A stretch of 64,000 nt of DNA from Nitrospirota bacterium (GTDB lineage Bacteria; Nitrospirota; Thermodesulfovibrionia; UBA6902), in the NCBI GenBank assembly GCA_016207885.1, contig JACQZE010000023.1, forward strand, positions 1 through 64,000, given 5' to 3'. The notes beneath the pieces are model-generated. The model was given only the letters and a program-made list of their open reading frames with translations, made no database searches and had not been told where the DNA came from. Positions 61,521 to 64,000 of the stretch are shown in pieces (within the stretch, counting starts at the first letter, position 1; every line of letters begins with the position of its first letter). The position numbers were made by a program, and so were the translations under genes.

Positions 61521-61829
61521 TCAGCTTCTCTTTTCCAATTTCTTACGAATCCATGCGGGAGTACGTCTCATATCCAAAACAGCGATAATTTTCACAATAT
61601 GATTTTCTATTTCATAATAAATAGCAAAAGGGAATCGCTTTGACAGGGCTCGATGGAAACCAAATTGTTTGTTATGGATTCCTGCAAAAAATCTTAAAGA
61701 CTCAATGTCAGAAATTAAATTATCAAAGAAGTAATCGCCAACTCCTTGTTCTTTTCTATCATAAAATAATCGCCCTTCTTCTAAGTCAAAAGCTGCTTCT
61801 TTTAAAACTAATACTTTTCTTATTTCCAT
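61521..61829 (-). CDS. ParE/RelE-family toxin
   Basis: A 102-residue protein with ParE/RelE-type order: LVLKEAAFDLEEGRLFYDRK, then FFDNLISDIESLRFF, FHRALSKRFPFAIYYEIE and IVKIIAVLDMRRTPAWI. These toxins act on gyrase (ParE) or the ribosome (RelE). It overlaps the upstream antitoxin gene by ten bases, the usual arrangement. Confidence 0.82.
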   Translation of the reverse strand: MEIRKVLVLKEAAFDLEEGRLFYDRKEQGVGDYFFDNLISDIESLRFFAGIHNKQFGFHRALSKRFPFAIYYEIENHIVKIIAVLDMRRTPAWIRKKLEKRS

Positions 61830-62032
61830 TTATGTGTGCCGGCTTTTACATCTTCTAAAGAAATAAATTCCGCTTTGCCATTATCAATTTTATTTTTTCT
61901 TTCTTCAAGAATATTTTTATGCCATAATGGCGATTCTATTTCTTGCTCTTCATGGCATAGAAGGTCCCATAATTCTTCCATTGATTGTAAACGTTCTATG
62001 GTAGACATTTTTTTTATTTCATTAGTAATCAT
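61820..62032 (-). CDS. Addiction-module antitoxin (PF09720-like)
   Basis: A 70-residue acidic protein: MSTIERLQSMEELWDLLCHEE, then SPLWHKNILEERKNKI and the end EFISLEDVKAGTHKWK. This matches the small antitoxins called addiction module component, which precede ParE/RelE-type toxins. It lies downstream of a sigma-70-like promoter in direct repeat copy B, 30 bases away. Confidence 0.82.
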   Translation of the reverse strand: MITNEIKKMSTIERLQSMEELWDLLCHEEQEIESPLWHKNILEERKNKIDNGKAEFISLEDVKAGTHKWK

Positions 62033-62046
62033 GATCTTCCCTCCAT

Positions 62047-62127
62047 TTTTTGGATAAGATAATTATATGAGTATGTTGAATAAAAATACAACAACAAAAT
62101 GAGAATGATTTTTATTGTAAAATCCCC
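62047..62127 (-). promoter_or_regulatory. Direct repeat copy B with sigma-70 promoter
   Basis: Minus strand TTGTAT (62091-62086) and TATAAT (62067-62062) are 18 bases apart, upstream of the antitoxin gene. Shares some 80 bases with copy A at 60411-60490. Confidence 0.75.
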
Positions 62128-62177
62128 CCTTGCCCCTGCTTAAGGCACCTACTGTTGGCCTTTGTTAAAGTGGGGAT
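62128..62177. repeat. Palindromic repeat shared with 40422-40462
   Basis: CCCTGCTTAAGGCACCTACT and GTTGGCCTTTGTTAAAGTGG repeat a stretch near 40422-40462 almost exactly. It lies between the antitoxin promoter region and the end of rho. Confidence 0.75.
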
Positions 62178-62213
62178 ATTAAATATCTGATAGGCGAGGG
62201 CGGGGTGTTTTGT

Positions 62214-63167
62214 TCAACTAACCTTAAATGATTTTAAAAGCTCGCTGTTAGTCGGATATTTCTGAAGCATCTCTATCAGCTTTTCCATAGCGCTAACATT
62301 ATTCATAGATGCCATACCCCTGTGCAATAATGTAAGGCGTCTGTACTCTTCCGGCTCAAAAAGAAGCTCGGCGCGCCGCGTGCCGCTCTTCGGCACATCG
62401 ATCGCCGGGAAGACCCTCTTTTGCGCCAGTTCTTTTGAGAGCACCAGCTCCATATTGCCCGTGCCTTTGAACTCCTCAAATATAACAGTATCCATAGCGC
62501 TGCCTGTGTCGACCAGGATCGTCGCGATGATAGTTATAGAGCCCATACCCTCTACATTCCGGGCGGTGCCAAAGATACGGCGCGGAACCTCAAGCGCGCC
62601 TGCGCCCACTCCTCCGGACATCGTGCGCCCTCCGCCACGGTGCTGTGTGTTATGCACCCGTGCAAGACGTGTAAGTGAATCAAGCAGTATCATCACATCA
62701 TGCCCTGCGGCAGCTTCCTTAAAAGCCTCTGCGATAACCTTATCGACGACCTTGATATGACTTTCATTGCTGTTATCCATGGACGAAGAATATACTTTGG
62801 CAGTCACGCTGCGCGTAAAATCAGTCACCTCTTCCGGCCGCTCATCAACAAGCACGCAATATACCTTCATCTCAGGATACCCGTTTGTTACAGCATTGCA
62901 GATACTCTTTAAGAATGTTGTTTTGCCTGACCCCGGCGATGATACGATGAGAGCGCGCTGGCCCATGCCTATAGGACAGATAAGATCAAGCGCGCGCACG
63001 GAAAGGTCATCACTTCCCTTCTCAAGGATAATGCGCGTATCAGGATTTATCGCCGTACCTTCGAGAAACTTCTTCTCATCTGATGAAACAACCCTGCGTG
63101 CCGGCACATTTGAACGCTGCTGCGGCCGTGACTGCCCGCGCCGTGAATTTGAACCATACGAACTCAT
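62214..63167 (-). CDS. rho: Transcription termination factor Rho, short form without RNA-binding N-domain
   Basis: A 317-residue RecA-type ATPase with Rho landmarks: DLICPIGMGQRALIVSSPGSGKT (Walker A SPGSGKTT), VDERPEEVTDFTRSV, VMILLDSLTRLARVHN (Walker B), TMSGGVGAGALEVPRRIFG and FEEFKGTGNMELVLSKELA. Usual Rho is about 420 residues, with an N-terminal OB-fold domain that binds RNA. Here this domain is missing and replaced by a basic tail (RRGQSRPQQRSN). The start is well supported: AAGGAG precedes the ATG by five bases, and the upstream gene ends ten bases before it. So this is a true short form and not a wrong start. The window does not show whether a full-length Rho exists elsewhere. Confidence 0.88.
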   Translation of the reverse strand: MSSYGSNSRRGQSRPQQRSNVPARRVVSSDEKKFLEGTAINPDTRIILEKGSDDLSVRALDLICPIGMGQRALIVSSPGSGKTTFLKSICNAVTNGYPEMKVYCVLVDERPEEVTDFTRSVTAKVYSSSMDNSNESHIKVVDKVIAEAFKEAAAGHDVMILLDSLTRLARVHNTQHRGGGRTMSGGVGAGALEVPRRIFGTARNVEGMGSITIIATILVDTGSAMDTVIFEEFKGTGNMELVLSKELAQKRVFPAIDVPKSGTRRAELLFEPEEYRRLTLLHRGMASMNNVSAMEKLIEMLQKYPTNSELLKSFKVS

Positions 63168-63176
63168 ATATACTCC

Positions 63177-64000
63177 TTAATTGGACTTTTTAAATTTTAC
63201 TTTATTTACCTTTTTATATGTCTGCTTGCGCTTCCTGTCAGACAAACCCGTTTGCGTTTTCCATGCAGGTTTTCCGGCCCTCGGCCTGATTAAAGAGAGC
63301 GGCCCAAATCCCACCAGGTCCATGCGATCGGCTAATTGAAGGGCTTGGAGAATAATGTCATGATTTTCCGGCCTTCTGAATTGGAGCAGGGCCCGCTGCA
63401 TCTTCCTCTCTTCATATGACCTGGGAATATATACTTTCTTCATACTGCGCGGATCCAGGCCCGTGAAAAACATACATGTTGAAAGTGTGCCGGGAGTGGG
63501 ATAGAAATCCTGGACCTGCTCCGGGTTTATCCCCGCAGCTTTTAAATATTCAGCCAGTTTTATGGAGGACTTCAGGGTGCTTCCCGGGTGGCTTGACAAT
63601 AGATACGGAACGAGATACTGTTCTTTTCCAAGGCGTTTATTGACCCGGGAAAATCTTTGGACAAAATTATCATACACTTTGCTGGAGGGCTTCCCCATTT
63701 TTTCCAATACGGCAGGGCAAATATGTTCCGGGGCGACCTTAAGCTGGCCGCTGATGTGATGACGGCAAAGGTCTTCAAAGAAACGCTCATCCTTATCTAA
63801 CATGAGATAATCATATCGGATACCTGAGCGGATAAATACTTTTTTTATCCCGGGAATTTTCCGCAGTTTGCTCAGTAACATCAAATAATCGCTGTGGCTC
63901 ACCTTTAAATTGCGGCAAGGCTCCGGAGTTAAACATTGTTTGTTTCGGCAGGCCCCATGCTTTTCCTGTTTATCACAGGCCTTATTTCGGAAATTAGCTG
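63177..64000 (-). CDS. YgiQ-family radical SAM protein, 5' part beyond the window
   Basis: The minus-strand frame is open to the right edge. The part in view includes [16 protein letters not shown] (an upstream cysteine-rich stretch), [46 protein letters not shown] and [17 protein letters not shown], the C-terminal half of YgiQ/UPF0313 radical SAM proteins. The catalytic CxxxCxxC lies outside the window. The GTG at 63902 is internal. The function of the family is not known. It is the gene directly upstream of rho on the same strand. Confidence 0.88.
   Translation of the reverse strand, partial: ANFRNKACDKQEKHGACRNKQCLTPEPCRNLKVSHSDYLMLLSKLRKIPGIKKVFIRSGIRYDYLMLDKDERFFEDLCRHHISGQLKVAPEHICPAVLEKMGKPSSKVYDNFVQRFSRVNKRLGKEQYLVPYLLSSHPGSTLKSSIKLAEYLKAAGINPEQVQDFYPTPGTLSTCMFFTGLDPRSMKKVYIPRSYEERKMQRALLQFRRPENHDIILQALQLADRMDLVGFGPLSLIRPRAGKPAWKTQTGLSDRKRKQTYKKVNKVKFKKSN

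Noticed and set aside
61390-62057. Small plus-strand frames in the accessory island
   Set aside because: They are antisense to clear toxin-antitoxin genes or made of repeat sequence.
63560-63790. Shadow frames in the YgiQ-like gene
   Set aside because: They are in other frames of a well-conserved coding sequence.

Overview
The window looks like a piece of chromosome from a Gram-negative, non-model bacterium of moderate GC content. Outer-membrane and envelope genes (porin, lolA, lnt, Skp-like chaperone, giant surface protein) rule out a Gram-positive host. The gene orders phoH-HD hydrolase-ybeY-diacylglycerol kinase, yebC-ruvC-ruvA-ruvB and rpsF-ssb-rpsR, two DUF507 genes side by side, and long non-coding palindromic repeats would fit a Nitrospirota-type lineage. 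That assignment is inference from gene style and not from a marker-gene comparison.

Layout. Positions 1-18.25 kb are the 3' part of one enormous gene for a repetitive, acidic, almost cysteine-free, probably beta-solenoid surface or secreted protein. It is open at the left edge and broken by a frameshift near 14.12-14.18 kb. A terminator, a Skp/OmpH-like periplasmic chaperone gene, another terminator and tRNA-Phe(GAA) follow. At 19.1-21.8 kb are lnt and prfB, the latter with the classical programmed frameshift site. At 21.8-33 kb a long minus-strand series carries two DUF507 genes, rpsF-ssb-rpsR, phoH-HD-ybeY-dgk/PAP2, queA-spoIID-queH and yebC-ruvCAB. At 33.1-39 kb are a porin, a 43-residue gene, and uppP-ftsK-lolA. 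At 39-40.4 kb, on the plus strand, are two AtpZ/AtpI-like genes without any ATP synthase genes, then pyrE. At 40.5-51.2 kb are oligopeptide ABC transporter genes split by plsC and a TumE-like toxin-antitoxin pair, then purF and purL. At 51.5-59.3 kb are an unknown exported protein, rnr, uvrA and a pcrA/uvrD helicase. At 59.3-62.2 kb lies an AT-rich accessory island with an exported protein, a 57-residue protein, a winged-helix/nucleotidyltransferase pair and a ParE-type pair. At 62.2-64 kb are a short Rho without the usual RNA-binding domain and the 3' part of a YgiQ-like radical SAM gene.

How it fits together. Most of the window is housekeeping: translation, queuosine modification, recombination and repair, purine and pyrimidine synthesis, envelope lipid and lipoprotein handling. 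The unusual parts are the giant repeat protein, the accessory island flanked by 80-bp promoter-bearing direct repeats, palindromic repeats read through in frame inside purL, a phoH gene with no ATG/GTG/TTG start (best start ACG), and the Rho lacking its N-terminal domain.
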